From an uncultured Rhodospirillaceae bacterium (GTDB lineage Bacteria > Pseudomonadota > Alphaproteobacteria > RF32 > CAG-239): DNA of 7,332 bases. Of the stretch, positions 5,503-7,332 are shown piece after piece. Under the pieces are notes generated by a model. The model ran no database searches, was not told where the DNA came from, and was given only the letters and a program-made list of their open reading frames with translations. The translations under genes were made by a program, and so were the position numbers. Numbering within the stretch: the first letter of the stretch is position 1; the number at the start of each line of letters is the position of its first letter. The stretch covers positions 1 through 7,332 of the forward strand of contig OMQE01000182.1 of the NCBI GenBank assembly GCA_900313155.1, in the 5' to 3' direction.

Positions 5503-6261
5503 ATGCCATTTGACAGTCAGGGAAAATTCTCCCGAATACATAATTGGGAACAAGACAGAATTAACGATATAGATATTGTTAGTGAGCGTCACGATGAGGA
5601 AGATGATAATTTTGCGGCAGGTTTAGATCAGTGTATGCTTCGCGACGGAAGATGCACGATGAACGGAGATTTGAACATGGGCAATTTCAAAATAAAAAAC
5701 GTGAGCAACGGCTATTCCGGCACAGATGCGGTTAATCGTGGACAATTGGACAGTTTGCAGACAGCGTTGTCTAATTTGATAAAAACGCAATTAAATAATG
5801 CCGTAGTGATAGGAGATATTAAGCCATCGTTGCAAACGGCTAATCATGGAAATTGGCTGTTATGTGACGGACAGGCGGTTAACAGAGGAGAATATGCGGA
5901 GCTTTTTGCGCTAATCGGAACGCGCTTTGGCGGTGGAGACGGAACAACAACATTTAATGTGCCGGATTACCGTGGTAAATTTTTGCGCGGTTTAGGAGGT
6001 AATTCCGCAGCAAATTTTGAAACAACACAAGCCGAAGGTTTGCCGAACATCACAGGCTCATTAAGAACAGTCAATTCAGGCTCTCGTACCGGTGCTTTTT
6101 ATGATGGTGACCAAGTTGTTACAGACTGGATTACCGGCGGCGGAAATTTGAGAAATGTAAATTTTGATGCTTCACGTTCTTCATCAATTTACGGCGCGAG
6201 CAACCATGTGACACCGGTTAACCAAGCGGTGAACTGGTTTATTAAGGCAAAAAATGTGTAA
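5503..6261 (+). CDS. Tail-collar domain tail fibre protein, 252 aa
   Basis: This is a structural virion protein, probably a short tail fibre or collar appendage involved in host attachment. Residues 1-45 (SRIHNWEQDRINDIDIVSER and following acidic stretch) look like the podovirus-type fibre attachment region. MNGDLNMGNFKIKNVSNG (53-70) with TDAVNRGQL is the usual fibre-shaft repeat. The phage tail collar domain spans about 102-165: GDIKPSL, GNWLLCDGQAVNR, YAELFALIGTRFGGGDG, FNVPDYRGKFLRGLGG. The end, YGASNHVTPVNQAVNWFIKA, matches the usual close of such fibres. AAGGAGG (5491-5497) precedes the ATG. The gap to the portal (5415-5502) holds no gene and is GC-richer than its surroundings. Confidence 0.9.
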   Translation: MPFDSQGKFSRIHNWEQDRINDIDIVSERHDEEDDNFAAGLDQCMLRDGRCTMNGDLNMGNFKIKNVSNGYSGTDAVNRGQLDSLQTALSNLIKTQLNNAVVIGDIKPSLQTANHGNWLLCDGQAVNRGEYAELFALIGTRFGGGDGTTTFNVPDYRGKFLRGLGGNSAANFETTQAEGLPNITGSLRTVNSGSRTGAFYDGDQVVTDWITGGGNLRNVNFDASRSSSIYGASNHVTPVNQAVNWFIKAKNV

Positions 6262-6282
6262 TTCAACAAGAGGAGATAAAAG

Positions 6283-6642
6283 ATGACGGGAATGATTAAC
6301 GCTAATGTTATTTGTGTGCGACAGGGTGATAGTTTTACGTTTAATATTGAGGTGAGAGATACGTGTAAAGCCGTCAATTTAACCGGTGCGGAATTGGTTA
6401 TGCAGGCACGAGATGAAAATAATCAGCTGATGTGGACGTTAAACGGGGTAGATGTTGATGTGGCCAATGGAAAAATGGCTATTTTGTTAACACCACTTCA
6501 TACAAATATGCAAGTTGGAGATTATTCAACAGATATTCAGTTAAAAACGGCAGATGGCAGTGTTCATACTTTATGGCCGGCAGATGTTAACCAAATCGGG
6601 ACATTGAGAATTACACCTCAAGTAACAGTAACACCAGTGTAA
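6283..6642 (+). CDS. Small BppU-N-like tail/baseplate protein, 119 aa
   Basis: The protein is mostly beta strand with the usual pattern of phage immunoglobulin-like or BppU N-terminal domains: VRQGDSFTFNIEV (12-24), NLTGAELVMQARD (32-44), a polar turn with DVANGKMAILLT (59-70), and VGDYSTDIQLKTADG (78-92) before a final beta run. Such domains sit in baseplates and fibre bases, where they link fibres to the tail. AAGAGGAG (6268-6275) lies 7 nt before the ATG, and the gene follows the collar fibre by 21 bp, so the two are co-translated from one operon. Exact role is uncertain; the family call is from pattern memory. Confidence 0.75.
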   Translation: MTGMINANVICVRQGDSFTFNIEVRDTCKAVNLTGAELVMQARDENNQLMWTLNGVDVDVANGKMAILLTPLHTNMQVGDYSTDIQLKTADGSVHTLWPADVNQIGTLRITPQVTVTPV

Positions 6643-6655
6643 AAGGGGGTGCTAA

Positions 6656-7332
6656 ATGCAATGGGAAATAGAAGGAGGTGCGTATTCGGTGTTGGTAACT
6701 GCCGTTAATTGTGAAGCAGTTATTACACCATCTGCACCGTTAAAAGTGGAAATTGGCGAGTGTGCGCGTATAGAGGTTGAATCGGCCTTGAATTATATTG
6801 AATCAGGTTCAGTGGAAATTGCTACGGCAGTAGTTTCAGGTATGGATACTTTTAATGAACATACAACACAAAAAACGGCTGAATTTGATGAACATGTTGA
6901 AGACTCTATTGCTTGTGCAAAAAATTGGGCTGTTAAGACAGATGGCTCTGTTGACGGAGAAGAGTATTCGGCAAAATACTATGCTAATGAGGCAAAAAAT
7001 ACGTTGCTCAATGCCTCTAACCGTGATTTGAGTAATTTGACATCAATCGGTATTGCCAAATTTACGGCAAAGCAAGACACTTTAGTCAGCGGCACAAATA
7101 TTAAAACGGTGAACGGCACGTCTTTGCTTGGTTCAGGTGATATTGTTATTCAATCGGCGCCGAATTTAGATAATAAATCCATAACTAAAAACACCGCTGA
7201 TGAACTTCAGGCTATCGGCGTTATTAACCAAAACAACGCATCACAAGCTATTAAAACTTGGACAGGCACTAAAGCTCAATATGATGCTATTGTTAGTAAA
7301 GACAGCGGAACGCTATATTATTTGACAGATGC
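6656..7332 (+). CDS. Tail fibre protein, 3' end cut by the window (at least 225 codons)
   Basis: The frame opens at ATG 6656 with AAGGGGG (6643-6649) ahead and stays open to the window edge. Residues 1-60 are a beta-rich N-terminal domain following directly on the BppU-like gene. Residues 85-116 carry the common fibre motif CAKNWAVKTDGSVDGEEYSA followed by KYYANEAK. Residues 139-166 carry KQDTLVSGTNIKTVNGTSLL then GSGDIVI, a motif widespread in tail fibres. WTGTKAQYDAIVSKDSGTLY (202-221) is the usual baseplate/fibre repeat that often precedes the receptor-binding end. The C-terminal part that sets specificity lies outside the window. It belongs to the same operon as the two genes before it. 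Confidence 0.87.
   Translation, partial: MQWEIEGGAYSVLVTAVNCEAVITPSAPLKVEIGECARIEVESALNYIESGSVEIATAVVSGMDTFNEHTTQKTAEFDEHVEDSIACAKNWAVKTDGSVDGEEYSAKYYANEAKNTLLNASNRDLSNLTSIGIAKFTAKQDTLVSGTNIKTVNGTSLLGSGDIVIQSAPNLDNKSITKNTADELQAIGVINQNNASQAIKTWTGTKAQYDAIVSKDSGTLYYLTD

Noticed and set aside
5503..6261. Collar fibre as a diversity-generating retroelement target
   Set aside because: The C-terminus matches ordinary collar fibres. No template repeat or reverse transcriptase is visible in the window.
1..7332. CRISPR array, insertion sequence or tRNA attachment site
   Set aside because: I saw no spaced direct repeats, no transposase and no tRNA-like cloverleaf or T-loop motif in the window.

Overview
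The window looks like part of a prophage, or an integrated phage-derived island, in an AT-rich Gram-negative host. The phage genes are recognisable: an XRE-type repressor, a small regulator, a GroES-like co-chaperonin, a P22-type portal and three tail/fibre genes. An alphaproteobacterial host is my inference, from the DUF6456-like C-terminus of the small regulator and the overall style of the portal and regulators. No rRNA, tRNA or housekeeping gene fixes the taxon.

Layout. (1) Bases 1-430 hold no gene. An upstream transcript ends at a terminator (45-74). A promoter (95-123) then leads into a roughly 280-nt structured RNA (RNA A) that ends in a terminator overlapping its own closing helix. 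(2) 431-1336 encodes an unrecognised, soluble, helical 301-aa protein. (3) 1337-1819 is a convergent gene-free stretch with three inverted repeats, one a long hairpin of up to 18 bp. (4) 1820-2863 is a classic lysogeny switch: a minus-strand repressor and a plus-strand 158-aa regulator diverge from a 126-bp region holding two good sigma70-type promoters, each overlapped by a perfect 12-bp AT palindrome. (5) 2873-3243 carries a strong promoter, a leader of about 70 nt, an intrinsic terminator and a GroES-like gene. (6) 3244-3662 has no gene. It contains a second structured RNA (RNA B) with an 11-bp perfect closing helix, again sharing bases with a terminator hairpin. (7) 3663-7332 holds the portal, a tail-collar fibre, a BppU-like small tail protein and the start of a longer tail fibre cut by the window edge.

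How it may work. The repressor probably holds both divergent promoters in check. The order 158-aa regulator, promoter, short leader, terminator, morphogenesis genes copies the lambda Q / pR' / tR' late-control layout, so the regulator is a candidate antiterminator or late activator. The late genes are unusual: no terminase, scaffold, protease or capsid gene lies around the portal, and a co-chaperonin plus an RNA sit where terminase is often found. The most novel-looking items are the two structured RNAs, which share similar closing-helix ends and the same terminator-overlap architecture.
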